DNA from: Sphingomonas glacialis
GTDB taxonomy: Bacteria > Pseudomonadota > Alphaproteobacteria > Sphingomonadales > Sphingomonadaceae
Length of the DNA: 64,000 bases
NCBI RefSeq assembly: GCF_014653575.1
Contig: NZ_BNAQ01000005.1
Location: 124,001-188,000, forward strand
Reading direction: 5' to 3'
The notes beneath the pieces are model-generated. The model made no database searches and was not told the DNA's origin. It was given only the letters and a program-made list of their open reading frames with translations. Every line of letters starts with the position of its first letter. Positions within the stretch are counted from its first letter, which is position 1. Shown piece after piece: positions 16,205 to 27,152 of this stretch. The position numbers and the translations under genes are program-made.

Positions 16205-16286
16205 CGTCACCCCAGCGCAAGCTGGGGTCTCCCTGTTCCCGAGCGCGCGCGTGCCTCACGAGATCCCAGCCTGCGCTGGGATGACG
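16205..16286. repeat. Palindromic element, family C, between E1alpha and E1beta
   Basis: Left arm CGTCACCCCAGCGCAAGCTG and right arm CAGCCTGCGCTGGGATGACG form two hairpins. It fills most of the 103-bp gap; the right edge runs straight into GGAG, which sits about ten bases before the GTG start of the E1beta gene. Confidence 0.85.
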
Positions 16287-16297
16287 GAGTTTATGTT

Positions 16298-17365
16298 GTG
16301 AGTGAAACGACCGAATCCAGCGTCATGCCCGCGGCAGACGCCGAACCCTCGACCCGCATGAACATGATCCAGGCGATCAACTCCGCCATGGACGTGATGA
16401 TGGGCCGCGACCCCGACGTGATCGTGATGGGCGAGGACGTCGGCTATTTCGGCGGCGTGTTCCGCGCGACCGCGGGCTTGCAGTCGAAATACGGCAAGAC
16501 GCGCGTATTCGACACGCCGATCAGCGAATGCGGCATCATCGGCGTCGCGGTCGGGATGGGGGCGTACGGCCTGCGCCCGGTCCCCGAGATCCAGTTCGCC
16601 GATTACATCTACCCCGCGCTCGACCAGCTGGTCAGCGAGGCGGCGCGGCTGCGTTATCGTTCGGCGGGCGAATTCACCGCGCCGATCACGGTGCGCTCGC
16701 CGTTCGGCGGCGGCATCTTCGGCGGGCAGACGCACAGCCAGAGCCCCGAGGGCATTTTCACGCACATTTCGGGGGTGAAGACCGTGATCCCCTCGACCCC
16801 GTACGACGCCAAGGGCCTGTTGATCGCCGCGATCGAGGACAATGATCCAACGATCTTCTTCGAGCCCAAGCGCATCTACAACGGCCCGTTCGACGGCCAT
16901 TGGGACAAGCCGACGCAGAACTGGTCGCAGCATCCCGCGGGCGAGGTGCCGACCGGATACTACAAGATCGAGCTCGGCAAGGCGAAGGTCGTGCGCCCCG
17001 GCGAGGCGCTGACCGTGCTCGTCTACGGCACGATGGTCCATGTCGCGCTCGCGGTGATGGAAGAGGCCGGCGTCGACGCCGAGGTGATCGACCTGCGCAC
17101 GCTCGTCCCGCTCGACATCGAGACGATCGAGGCGTCGGTCAAGAAGACCGGGCGCTGCATGATCGTGCACGAGGCGACGCGCACCTCGGGCTTCGGCGCC
17201 GAATTGTCGGCGCTGGTGCAGGAGCGCTGCTTCTACCATCTCGAAGCCCCGATCGAGCGCGTGACGGGCTTCGACACGCCGTATCCGCACAGCCTCGAAT
17301 GGGCATATTTCCCGGGCCCCGTCCGCATCGGCGAGGCGCTCAAGAAGATCATGAAGGACGCATAA
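16298..17365 (+). CDS. bkdA2: 2-oxoisovalerate dehydrogenase E1 component, beta subunit
   Basis: 355 residues. The transketolase-like pyrimidine domain (MNMIQAINSAMDVMMGRDP, VIVMGEDVGYFGGVFRAT with the catalytic Glu, RVFDTPISECGIIGVAVGMG) is followed by the C-terminal domain (LVYGTMVHVALAVMEEAGVD, DLRTLVPLDIETI). It pairs with the upstream alpha subunit. Start is GTG 16298, preceded by GGAG that belongs to the edge of the palindromic element; an in-frame ATG at 16325 is an alternative. Stop and the next ATG overlap as TAATG. Confidence 0.9.
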   Translation: MSETTESSVMPAADAEPSTRMNMIQAINSAMDVMMGRDPDVIVMGEDVGYFGGVFRATAGLQSKYGKTRVFDTPISECGIIGVAVGMGAYGLRPVPEIQFADYIYPALDQLVSEAARLRYRSAGEFTAPITVRSPFGGGIFGGQTHSQSPEGIFTHISGVKTVIPSTPYDAKGLLIAAIEDNDPTIFFEPKRIYNGPFDGHWDKPTQNWSQHPAGEVPTGYYKIELGKAKVVRPGEALTVLVYGTMVHVALAVMEEAGVDAEVIDLRTLVPLDIETIEASVKKTGRCMIVHEATRTSGFGAELSALVQERCFYHLEAPIERVTGFDTPYPHSLEWAYFPGPVRIGEALKKIMKDA

Positions 17366-18705
17366 TGGCGCGTTTTACGTTCAAGCTGCCCGACATTGGC
17401 GAGGGCATTTCCGAGGCCGAGATCGTGGCATGGCATGTCGCGGTCGGGGACCGGATCGAAGAGGACCAGCAGGTCGCCGACATGATGACCGACAAGGCGA
17501 CGGTCGAGATGGAATCGCCGGTGTCGGGCGTGGTGGTCGAACTTGCGGGCGAAGTCGGCGACCAAGTGTCGATCGGCGCTGCGCTGGTGGTGATCGAGAC
17601 CGACGCCGCGGACGTTGGTGCTGAGGAAGCGCCCGCGTTGCGCGATGACGCGCCGGCCGAGCTGAAGGCGGCGCCTGCGAGTGCCGAGCAGGTCGAGGTC
17701 GCGCAGCAATATGAAGCCGAGAACCCAGGCGTCGAGGAAGCGCAACCTGCTCCCCGCCCGCTTGCGGGAGGGGCCGGGGGAGGACAGGACGCCCCCGCCA
17801 GCGCGACGCCCGTGGCTGCGTCCCCTCCCGCAAGCGGGAGGGAAGAGAAGGCGCTTGCCTCCCCCGCGGTCCGCGCGCGCGCGGCTGATCTCGGCATCGA
17901 CCTTACCCAGGTAAAGACCGAGTCCGACCGCGTCCGCCACAGTGATCTCGACGCCTTCCTCCGCTACGGCCAGGGCCAGGGCTATCACGCCCCCCACGCC
18001 AGCAACGCACGCCCGGACGAACCGATCAAGGTCATCGGCATGCGTCGCCGTATCGCCGAGAACATGGCGGCGTCGAAGCGCGCGATCCCGCATTTCACCT
18101 ATGTCGACGAAATCGACGTCACTGCCCTTGAGGCGATGCGCGCCGATCTCAACGGCGCGCGCGGCAACCGCCCCAAGCTGACGATGCTGCCGTTGATGAT
18201 CGCCGCGATCTGCAAGACGATCCCCGCCTTCCCGATGATAAACGCGCGCTATGACGACGAAGCCGGCGTGGTGACGCGTCACGGTGCAGTGCACCTCGGC
18301 ATGGCGACGCAGACCGATGCGGGCCTCACCGTCCCCGTCATCCGCGACGCGCAGGACCGCAACGTGTGGCAGCTCGCCAGCGAAATCCTCCGCCTTGCCG
18401 AAGCCGCGCGCGCCAACAAGCTCACGCCGCAGGAAATGGGCGGCGGCACGCTGACCGTTACCTCGCTCGGCCCGCTCGGCGGAATCGCGACGACGCCAGT
18501 GATCAACCGTCCCGAAGTCGCGATCATCGGGCCGAACAAGATCGTCGAGCGGCCGGTCTTCGTCGGAGATGAGATCGTCCGCGCCAAGCTGATGAACCTG
18601 TCGATCAGCTGCGATCACCGCGTCGTCGATGGCTGGGATGCGGCCAACTTCGTCCAGGCGCTCAAGCGCTATCTCGAAACGCCCGTCTTGCTCTTCGCCG
18701 ACTAG
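17365..18705 (+). CDS. bkdB: Dihydrolipoyl acyltransferase (E2) of branched-chain 2-oxoacid dehydrogenase
   Basis: 446 residues. One lipoyl domain (about 1-78) with the lipoylated lysine K44 in MTDKATVEMESP, an Ala/Pro-rich linker, a peripheral subunit-binding domain (SPAVRARAADLGIDLTQV), a second linker and the CoA-dependent acyltransferase domain ending with the catalytic HRVVDGW. The linker includes a family-A palindromic element at 17750-17846, translated in frame as RPLAGGAGGG and SPPASGREE, a position that should tolerate it. The E3 dihydrolipoyl dehydrogenase is not encoded nearby. ATG overlaps the E1beta stop by one base. Confidence 0.9.
   Translation: MARFTFKLPDIGEGISEAEIVAWHVAVGDRIEEDQQVADMMTDKATVEMESPVSGVVVELAGEVGDQVSIGAALVVIETDAADVGAEEAPALRDDAPAELKAAPASAEQVEVAQQYEAENPGVEEAQPAPRPLAGGAGGGQDAPASATPVAASPPASGREEKALASPAVRARAADLGIDLTQVKTESDRVRHSDLDAFLRYGQGQGYHAPHASNARPDEPIKVIGMRRRIAENMAASKRAIPHFTYVDEIDVTALEAMRADLNGARGNRPKLTMLPLMIAAICKTIPAFPMINARYDDEAGVVTRHGAVHLGMATQTDAGLTVPVIRDAQDRNVWQLASEILRLAEAARANKLTPQEMGGGTLTVTSLGPLGGIATTPVINRPEVAIIGPNKIVERPVFVGDEIVRAKLMNLSISCDHRVVDGWDAANFVQALKRYLETPVLLFAD
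17750..17846. repeat. Palindromic element, family A, inside the E2 linker
   Basis: Left hairpin CTCCCCGCCCGCTTGCGGGAG and right hairpin TCCCCTCCCGCAAGCGGGAG, with the GGGGA and TCCCC junctions paired across the centre. Read through in frame by the E2 gene, between the lipoyl domain and the subunit-binding domain. Confidence 0.8.
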
Positions 18706-19025
18706 CCGCGCAGCGCCGATCGTCTCCGAAGCAGCGCCTTCGGAGCGAGCCGGTTCGCCAAGGCGCCGTCTCGACTCGGCAAGAGCGCCTCACCACCTTG
18801 CGGAAGCGGCGCGGCGTCGCCGTGCAAATTGACCGCGACCGTCGCCGGGCCAAACTGTTTGGCGTGGTCGCGCACCTCGGCGAAGCATTCTGGCAAGGTC
18901 GCATGGCGCAGTCCGTGCGCGGAAACGCTGGCGTCGCCGTCAAGGCGACGCCAAGTCCATTCGGAAGTGGTCAAAGACATTTCCGATGGAACCAGGAGAA
19001 CCTCATAGCGAGCACCGGTCGACAT
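18702..19025 (-). CDS. Small conserved-looking protein of unknown function
   Basis: 107 residues from ATG 19025. I do not recognise a named family. The core ARYEVLLVPSEMSLTTSEWT through FGPATVAVNLHGD looks like a genuine small alpha/beta protein with normal composition, whereas the tail (ALANRLAPKALLRRRSAL) is low-complexity and overlaps hairpin-forming DNA. No signal peptide or membrane segment. The stop codon shares two bases with the E2 stop on the other strand. It may be real with a read-through tail. Confidence 0.5.
   Translation of the reverse strand: MSTGARYEVLLVPSEMSLTTSEWTWRRLDGDASVSAHGLRHATLPECFAEVRDHAKQFGPATVAVNLHGDAAPLPQGGEALLPSRDGALANRLAPKALLRRRSALRG
18724..18745. terminator. 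Hairpin just after the E2 gene
   Basis: CTCCGAAG at 18724-18731 pairs perfectly with CTTCGGAG at 18738-18745 over a six-base loop, 18 bp past the E2 stop. There is no T-run on the plus strand. It falls inside the 3' end of the convergent small gene, which is a reason for modest confidence. Confidence 0.35.
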
Positions 19026-19202
19026 GTCTGTAGAACGGGTCACACCTGCCCCTGTTCCGCACTCGATGAGTTCGCTAACATAGATTAAACAGATAGGGGC
19101 AAAACAAAAACTGTAACATTGTTTAGCCTGACACCCGATTTTGCTGCTTTGCTCTTGTTAAGGAGGCAAAAACTAGCCTTGTTCGGAGTGCCCCTAGCGT
19201 GG
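19026..19202. other. AT-rich intergenic stretch between two minus-strand genes
   Basis: This 177-bp gap is clearly more AT-rich than its surroundings, with runs such as AAAACAAAAACTG. TAGGGGCA at 19094-19101 and TGCCCCTA at 19189-19196 form an 8-bp inverted repeat enclosing the AT-rich part. It must hold the promoter of the small gene and the end of the thiolase transcript; the repeat could also bound a small mobile element. No ORF is supported. Confidence 0.4.
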
Positions 19203-20399
19203 CTAAACGATTTCGAACAGCCCCGCTGCGCCCATTCCGCCCGCGGTGCACATCGACACCACGACCCAGCGCACGCCGCGCTTGCGACCCTCGATGAGCG
19301 CGTGCCCGACGAGCCGGCTGCCGGTCATGCCGAACGGGTGTCCGATCGCGATCGCGCCGCCATTGACGTTGTAGCGCTCGGGATCGATGCCGAGCGCGTC
19401 GCGGCAATAGAGGCATTGCGAGGCGAACGCTTCGTTCAATTCCCACAGCCCGATATCGGAGACCGAAAGGCCAGCGCGCGCGAGCAGCTTGGGGATCGCA
19501 AACACCGGGCCGATCCCCATTTCGTCGGGCCCGCACCCCGCCGCCTGGAAGCCGCGATACACGCCGAGCACCTCGCGCCCCTCGGCCTTGGCGGTGGCGT
19601 GGTCCATCATGATCTGCGCCGAGGCGCCGTCGGACAATTGGCTGGCATTGCCCGCGGTGACGTTCGCGCCGGGCCCGGAGAAATCGCCGCCCGGCCAGAC
19701 GGTCTTGAGCCCCGCCAGCGCTTCGGCCGTCGTCCCTGCGCGAATGCCCTCGTCCTGCGCGAGCGTCACCGTCTCGCTGCCGGTGCGCGTCCCTGCCTTG
19801 TCGAACAGCGCCTTCTCGACCGTGATCGGCGCGATCTCCTCGGCGAACGCGCCGCTCTCGAGCCCGCGCGCGGCGCGCTGCTGGCTCATCGCGGCATAGG
19901 CGTCCTGCGCCGCGCGGCTGATATTGTAGCGCTCGGCCACGATCTCGGCGGTTTCGATCATCGGGATATAGGCGGCGGGCTCCCGCGCGATCACCGACTG
20001 GTTGACGTAGCGCGGCGCGTCCTTGGTCACCGTCAGGCTGATCGATTCCATCCCGCCGGCCAGCGCGACGTCGATCTCGTCGCACATGATCGAGCGCGCG
20101 GCGAGCGCGATCGCGGTGAGCCCCGATCCGCATTTGCGGTCGAGCGTGAAGGCCGGCACCGTTTCGGGTAAGCCGGCGGCGAAGGTCGCCATCCGTCCGG
20201 CATTGCCGCCCTGGCTGCCCCATTGATTGCCGATGCCCCAGAAGATCTCGTCGATCCGCGCGGGATCGATCCCCGCGCGCGCCACCGCGGCGTTCATCAC
20301 GTGCGCCGCAAGCTCCGGCGCCTCGGTCGCGTTGAACGCGCCGCGATACGCCTTGCCGATCGGGGTACGGGCAGTGGAGACGATCGCAGCTTCACGCAT
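19203..20399 (-). CDS. Acetyl-CoA C-acyltransferase (thiolase)
   Basis: 398 residues, full-length thiolase. The nucleophilic cysteine is in [10 protein letters not shown] at about residue 90, the His of the active site in [10 protein letters not shown] and the second cysteine in [12 protein letters not shown] near the C-terminus. ELNEAFASQ carries the conserved NEAF. It condenses two acetyl-CoA or cleaves 3-ketoacyl-CoA; the motifs do not tell the two apart. It is a lone gene here, though the upstream dehydrogenase cluster also handles acyl-CoA from branched-chain amino acids. Confidence 0.88.
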   Translation of the reverse strand: MREAAIVSTARTPIGKAYRGAFNATEAPELAAHVMNAAVARAGIDPARIDEIFWGIGNQWGSQGGNAGRMATFAAGLPETVPAFTLDRKCGSGLTAIALAARSIMCDEIDVALAGGMESISLTVTKDAPRYVNQSVIAREPAAYIPMIETAEIVAERYNISRAAQDAYAAMSQQRAARGLESGAFAEEIAPITVEKALFDKAGTRTGSETVTLAQDEGIRAGTTAEALAGLKTVWPGGDFSGPGANVTAGNASQLSDGASAQIMMDHATAKAEGREVLGVYRGFQAAGCGPDEMGIGPVFAIPKLLARAGLSVSDIGLWELNEAFASQCLYCRDALGIDPERYNVNGGAIAIGHPFGMTGSRLVGHALIEGRKRGVRWVVVSMCTAGGMGAAGLFEIV

Positions 20400-20512
20400 G
20401 ACAGAACCTTTCGAGGATCGGGTATGGCATCCAGCCTAGGATCCCGCGCCGCTCGGAGCAAGCGCGGGATGCCGCTTGCGGAACCCCAGCGCCGCGCGCA
20501 TGTTGAGGGACA

Positions 20513-22102
20513 ATGCGCGCTTTTGCCGACCTTCTCGACCGGCTGATCTACACCCGCTCGCGCAATGCGAAGCTTAAGCTGATCACCGATTATCTGCGCG
20601 TCACGCCCGATCCCGATCGCGGCTGGGCGATGGCGGCGTTGACGGGCGAGCTCGACTTGCCCGGCGTCAAGTCCGCGGTGATCCGCACGCTGATCGAGCA
20701 GCGCGTCGATCCGGTGCTGTTCCGCATGAGCCGCGACTATGTGGGCGATACCGCCGAGACCGTCGCGTTGCTGTGGCCGACCCCGCCGATCGCGCCCGAC
20801 CCCGAACCCCTGTCGATCGCGCAGGCGGTCGATCGCCTGTCTTCGCTGTCGCGCTCCGATGCGCCTGCCGCACTCGCCGCGATGCTCGACCGGCTCGATT
20901 CGGACGAACGCTTTGCGCTGCTCAAGATGGCGACGGGGGCGTTGCGGATCGGCGTGTCGTCGCGGCTCGCCAAGACCGCGCTCGCCAACGGCTTCGATCT
21001 CGATGTCGAGGCGGTCGAGGAAGTGTGGCACGGCATCGCGCCGCCCTACACCGCCTTGTTCGACTGGGCCGAGCGGCGCGGGCCGCAGCCGACCGCCGCC
21101 GACGTGCCCGTATTCCGCCCGTTCATGCTCGCGCACCCGCTCGAGGAGCTGCGCGTCGACCTCAAGGACTATGCCGCCGAATGGAAGTGGGACGGCATCC
21201 GCGTCCAGATCGTCCATGTCGCCGGCACGACGCGGCTCTACAGCCGCACCGGCGACGATGTGACCGCAAGCTTCCCCGAAGTCGCGCGCGATTTCACCAC
21301 GCCGGGCGTGCTCGATGGCGAGTTGATGGTGAAAGGCGACGCACAAGGCTCGGCAACCGAAGAGGGCGGCGCGGCGAGCTTCAACGCGTTGCAGCAGCGG
21401 CTTGGGCGCAAGGTCGTCTCGGCCAAGATGCTCGCCGAATCGCCGGCGTTCGTGCGGCTCTATGATATCCTTTACGATGGCGACGAGGATCTCCGCCCCT
21501 TGCCGTGGGACCAGCGCCGCGTCCGGCTCGAGGCCTTCGTGGCGCGGCTTGACCCCGAGCGGTTCGATCTCAGCACCGTCATCGCGGCGGAGGATTTCAC
21601 CGCGCTCGAGGGCATTCGCGCGGGGGCACGCGATGCCGCGATCGAGGGTGTGATGCTCAAGCGGCGCGATTCGCCCTATCTCGGCGGGCGCAAGACCGGG
21701 TTGTGGTACAAATGGAAGCGCGACCCGCTCACCGCCGATTGCGTGATGATGTACGCACAGCGCGGCTCGGGACGCCGCTCGTCCTTCTACAGCGATTATA
21801 CCTTCGGGTGCTGGACCGAGGACGGCACCTTGCTCCCGGTCGGGAAGGCCTATTCGGGGATCACCGACGAGGAATTGAAGCGGCTCGACCAGTTCGTGCG
21901 CAACCATACGACCGGGCGGTTCGGCCCGGTGCGCGAGGTCGAGAAGACGCTCGTGCTCGAAATCGCGTTCGATTCGATCCATCAATCGAAGCGCCACAAA
22001 TCGGGCGTGGCGATGCGCTTTCCGCGCATCGCGCGGATCCGCACCGACAAGCCCGCCGCCGAGGCCGACACGGTCGCGGCGCTCGAGCGGCTGATCACGT
22101 GA
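20513..22102 (+). CDS. ATP-dependent DNA ligase of the ligase-associated damage-response set
   Basis: 529 residues. N-terminal helical domain, nucleotidyltransferase domain with the adenylated lysine K225 in EWKWDGIR, motif III VLDGELMV, motif IV IEGVMLKR, motif V KTGLWYKWKRD, and the OB domain. This layout and length match the cisplatin-response ligase found with Lhr-type helicase, an MBL-fold exonuclease and the PdeM phosphoesterase; all three are elsewhere in this window (32511, 34406, 42977). It seals nicks during repair. GAGGGA lies before ATG 20513. Confidence 0.88.
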   Translation: MRAFADLLDRLIYTRSRNAKLKLITDYLRVTPDPDRGWAMAALTGELDLPGVKSAVIRTLIEQRVDPVLFRMSRDYVGDTAETVALLWPTPPIAPDPEPLSIAQAVDRLSSLSRSDAPAALAAMLDRLDSDERFALLKMATGALRIGVSSRLAKTALANGFDLDVEAVEEVWHGIAPPYTALFDWAERRGPQPTAADVPVFRPFMLAHPLEELRVDLKDYAAEWKWDGIRVQIVHVAGTTRLYSRTGDDVTASFPEVARDFTTPGVLDGELMVKGDAQGSATEEGGAASFNALQQRLGRKVVSAKMLAESPAFVRLYDILYDGDEDLRPLPWDQRRVRLEAFVARLDPERFDLSTVIAAEDFTALEGIRAGARDAAIEGVMLKRRDSPYLGGRKTGLWYKWKRDPLTADCVMMYAQRGSGRRSSFYSDYTFGCWTEDGTLLPVGKAYSGITDEELKRLDQFVRNHTTGRFGPVREVEKTLVLEIAFDSIHQSKRHKSGVAMRFPRIARIRTDKPAAEADTVAALERLIT

Positions 22103-22157
22103 CCCCTCGACACCGCCCCCGCAACGATTAGGCTGCGCGCAAAAACCCAGGGGGGAA

Positions 22158-24439
<2,282 letters not shown>

Positions 24440-24453
24440 ACGCAATCCCATTT

Positions 24454-24549
24454 CGTCACCCCGGGCTTGTCCCGGGGGCCACCGCGCCGCGCGTGCTGTG
24501 CCGTGAGACTGTGCATCCCGATGGACCCCGGCACGAGGCCGGGGTGACG
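24454..24549. repeat. Palindromic element, family B
   Basis: Left arm CGTCACCCCGGGCTTGTCCC and right arm GGCACGAGGCCGGGGTGACG, 96 bp, filling the gap between the convergent pip and thioredoxin-like genes. The left arm differs from the family by a compensated GGGC/GTCCC change. Confidence 0.85.
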
Positions 24550-24560
24550 GTCAGATTGCT

Positions 24561-25067
24561 TTAGCGGACCCAGCTCGCCAGCCAGTCCGACAGCGCCTGC
24601 GGGCTGAGCGTGCGGGCATCGGCGAGCGCGGCGGTGCGGCCGGGGTTCTTGAGCGTGTCGGTCTTGGGATCGACGATCAGCACGCTCGGCACGCCGCCGC
24701 CGAAATGGTCCTTGAGACCATATTTCGCCGCCACGTCGAGATTCTTGTCGAACCGGCCGACATCGACCGTGACGATCTCGTACTTCTTGGCGAGGAATTC
24801 GCGCAGGCCCGGTAATTCCATCGTCCCCGCGAGCAGGCGGCAGTCGAGGCACCAGTTTCCGCCAAGGTCGATCAGCAGCAATTTGTGCTGCGCCTTGGCG
24901 CGGGCGCGCGCCGCGGCGACGTCCACCTTGGCGTTCGCGGTCTCGTCATACGGCAGCGGCAGCGGGGTCGCGAGCTGCGCGAAGCTCGCCGCGACGACCT
25001 TGGGGCCGGGAGCCGCGAGCGTGGGCGCGGCGAAGGTGAGGGCGATCGCAGCAAGGGCTAGGCGCAT
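24561..25067 (-). CDS. Periplasmic thioredoxin-like protein
   Basis: 168 residues: signal peptide (1-19, cleavage after TLAA), then a thioredoxin fold with the redox motif NWCLDC (C73, C76) and the cis-proline region GVPSVLIVD. The CLDC dipeptide and the long helix before it are like DsbD-gamma or thioredoxin_7 proteins that keep periplasmic substrates reduced. Its partner is not visible nearby. A family-D palindrome lies directly upstream of the start, within 20 bp, so transcription probably starts beyond it or inside it. Confidence 0.8.
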   Translation of the reverse strand: MRLALAAIALTFAAPTLAAPGPKVVAASFAQLATPLPLPYDETANAKVDVAAARARAKAQHKLLLIDLGGNWCLDCRLLAGTMELPGLREFLAKKYEIVTVDVGRFDKNLDVAAKYGLKDHFGGGVPSVLIVDPKTDTLKNPGRTAALADARTLSPQALSDWLASWVR

Positions 25068-25084
25068 CTATCGTCTTTCTGTGC

Positions 25085-25185
25085 TTCTCCGGCGAAGGCC
25101 GGGGCCCAGGCATGGGCGGGTCGTTGATTGGTCACACCCAGCGAACGCCTGGTAGCGCGACTGGGCCCCGGCCTTCGCCGGGGAG
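25085..25185. repeat. Palindromic element, GGCCGGGGCCCAG family (D)
   Basis: Left arm TTCTCCGGCGAAGGCCGGGG followed by CCCAG, right arm CTGGG followed by CCCCGGCCTTCGCCGGGGA, 101 bp, with an unrelated middle. Lies upstream of the thioredoxin-like gene. Confidence 0.8.
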
Positions 25186-25224
25186 CTGACGAAAGTACGG
25201 CACACGCCCCGCGCCGCACACAAA

Positions 25225-25257
25225 GAAAAACCCGGCAGGCCTAAAGGCCCGCCGGGT
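25225..25257 (-). terminator. Rho-independent terminator of the cold-shock gene
   Basis: On the minus strand ACCCGGCGGGCC and GGCCTGCCGGGT form a 12-bp stem with one mismatch and a TTTA loop, followed by TTTTTC. It lies 29 bp past the stop codon. Confidence 0.85.
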
Positions 25258-25285
25258 CTATCTCGTTTGCGTCAGACGAAAGCGA

Positions 25286-26110
25286 TTAAGCGATCGACGT
25301 CAGGTTCACAGCCGCCATCTTGCCGCGACGATCGACTTCGAGCTCGAACTCGAGCCGGTCGCCCTCGTTGAGCGAGGTCATGCCGCCACGCTCGACTGCC
25401 GAGATGTGAACGAACGCGTCGGGCTGGCCATCATCGCGCTGAATGAAGCCGAAGCCCTTCATCGCGTTGAAGAACTTGACCGTGCCGGTTGCCTTCTCGC
25501 CGGTCAGCTGACGCTGCGGCGCACCACCAGGAGCGGCGCCACGCGGGCCACCAGGAGCAGCATCACGCTCGCGCGGCGGGCCGCGGTCGGTGACGGCCAT
25601 CGGCTCGCCGTCGATCTTGAGGTCGGTCGCCGAGATGCGGCCGCCGCGGTCGACGAGGGTGAAGCCGAGCGGCTGGCCCTCTGCGAGACCAGTCAGGCCG
25701 GCCTGCTCGACAGCCGAGATGTGCACGAACACGTCCTCGCCGCCGTCATCACGAACGACGAAGCCGAAGCCCTTCTGTCCGTTGAAGAACTTTACGACGC
25801 CAGTGCCTTCACCGACAACTTGCGGGGGCATGCCGCGGCCACCACCGCCGCCTGCGCCACCACCGCCGAAGCCGCCGCCACCGCCGCCACCGCCGCTGCG
25901 GAAACCGCCGCCGCCGCCGCCGAAGCGATCGCCGCCGCCACCGCCGAAGCGATCGCCACCGCCACCGAAGCGATCACCGCCGCCGCCGCCGAAACGATCG
26001 CCACCGCCGCCGCCGAAGCCGCCGTCGAAGCCGCCGCTATCGCCGAAACCGTCGCGCTTGTCGCGCCCGCGCCCGCCACGATCGCCGCGGCGTCCTTTAT
26101 CGAAACTCAT
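25286..26110 (-). CDS. Tandem cold-shock domain protein with glycine-rich N-terminus
   Basis: 274 residues from ATG 26110. Residues 1-about 95 are Gly/Arg/Asp-rich with at least four DRFGGGG repeats and an RGG-like start. Two cold-shock domains follow: GVVKFFNGQKGFGFVVRDDG with VFVHISAVE, and GTVKFFNAMKGFGFIQRDDG with AFVHISAVE; both have the RNP1 (KGFGF) and RNP2 (VHIS) aromatic motifs. They bind single-stranded RNA or DNA. The disordered Gly-rich part may promote condensate formation, which is inference. The 5' UTR has a 10-bp hairpin and the gene ends in a strong terminator. Confidence 0.88.
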   Translation of the reverse strand: MSFDKGRRGDRGGRGRDKRDGFGDSGGFDGGFGGGGGDRFGGGGGDRFGGGGDRFGGGGGDRFGGGGGGFRSGGGGGGGGFGGGGAGGGGGRGMPPQVVGEGTGVVKFFNGQKGFGFVVRDDGGEDVFVHISAVEQAGLTGLAEGQPLGFTLVDRGGRISATDLKIDGEPMAVTDRGPPRERDAAPGGPRGAAPGGAPQRQLTGEKATGTVKFFNAMKGFGFIQRDDGQPDAFVHISAVERGGMTSLNEGDRLEFELEVDRRGKMAAVNLTSIA

Positions 26111-26129
26111 GCCCTGTTCGTCTTCCCGG

Positions 26130-26169
26130 TTCGTCCGACATCGATATCGCAACCGTTGCGTCGGACGAA
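26130..26169 (-). promoter_or_regulatory. Two-tier hairpin in the cold-shock gene 5' UTR
   Basis: TTCGTCCGAC at 26130-26139 pairs perfectly with GTCGGACGAA at 26160-26169, and the loop holds a second small stem GCAAC/GTTGC. It lies 20-59 nt before the ATG at 26110, the expected place for a temperature-responsive leader structure. Confidence 0.5.
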
Positions 26170-26313
26170 AGACGCAGGGTTTCGGCACCAAACCAATCGT
26201 GCCACCGAATCGTGTAACGCAAATTGCCAGACCCTGCGAATGAATTCGTCGAAAATACGGCACGAATCACACGCTTCTTGCGCAGATGTGGCAAGCACGG
26301 CACAGACTCGGGC

Positions 26314-27096
26314 ATGTCGATCCCCGCCTTGCTCGCCGATCCCGCCGCCTGGGCCGCTCTGGCGACGCTGATCGTCATGGAGATTGTGCTCGGGATCGAT
26401 AACCTGGTTTTCATTTCGCTGCTGTCGAACAAGCTCCCGCCCGAGCAGCGCGAAAAGGTCCGCCGAGTCGGCATTGGCCTGGCGCTAGTCCTGCGACTCG
26501 GTCTGCTGTCGATCATCGCTTGGATCGCCGGGCTGGTGCGGCCGGTCTTCGATCTCGGGCTGACGGGGATGCTCGATGCGCACGGCGCGCCATCGTTCGA
26601 AACCGCGTTCTCGGTCCGCGACCTGATCCTCATGGCGGGCGGCGTCTTCCTGCTGTGGAAGGCGACCACCGAGATCCACCATACGATCGACCACGACGAA
26701 GCGAGCGAGGAGACGCCCGGCAAGGCCGGCGCGGCGCTGTCGTTCGGCATGGCGATCGTCCAGATCCTGCTGCTCGACATGGTGTTCTCGATCGATTCGA
26801 TCCTCACCGCGATCGGCATGACCGATGATCTGCCGGTGATGATCGTCGCGGTGGTGGTCGCGGTCGGCGTGATGCTGTTGGCAGCGACGCCGCTCGCCAA
26901 TTTCATCGCCGCCAATCCGAGCGTGGTCATGCTCGCGCTCGGCTTCCTGCTGATGATCGGCGCGGTGTTGATCGCCGACGGTTTCGGCGTGCATGTGCCC
27001 AAGGGCTATATCTATGCGGCGATGGCGTTCTCGGGTGTGGTCGAGGCGCTCAACATCGCGGCGCGGCGCGCGCGGGGACGCACGCCGTCGCATTGA
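26314..27096 (+). CDS. TerC family integral membrane protein
   Basis: 260 residues with about seven membrane segments. The TerC signature acidic residues are present: [18 protein letters not shown] in the first segment and [18 protein letters not shown] in the middle, each carrying the Asp that lies in the membrane. TerC proteins have been linked to Mn2+ efflux and metal loading of exported proteins. Start ATG 26314 is where the membrane domain begins. I looked for a yybP-ykoY riboswitch in the 200 bp upstream and did not find one. Confidence 0.88.
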   Translation: MSIPALLADPAAWAALATLIVMEIVLGIDNLVFISLLSNKLPPEQREKVRRVGIGLALVLRLGLLSIIAWIAGLVRPVFDLGLTGMLDAHGAPSFETAFSVRDLILMAGGVFLLWKATTEIHHTIDHDEASEETPGKAGAALSFGMAIVQILLLDMVFSIDSILTAIGMTDDLPVMIVAVVVAVGVMLLAATPLANFIAANPSVVMLALGFLLMIGAVLIADGFGVHVPKGYIYAAMAFSGVVEALNIAARRARGRTPSH

Positions 27097-27152
27097 GGGT
27101 GAGCGCAAGCCCACCCATTGAGCAGCGGCCCATTCGCCGCTAGGGCCGGGCG

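Noticed and set aside
26170..26313. Mn2+-sensing (yybP-ykoY) riboswitch before terC
   Set aside because: None of its conserved internal-loop sequences is visible.
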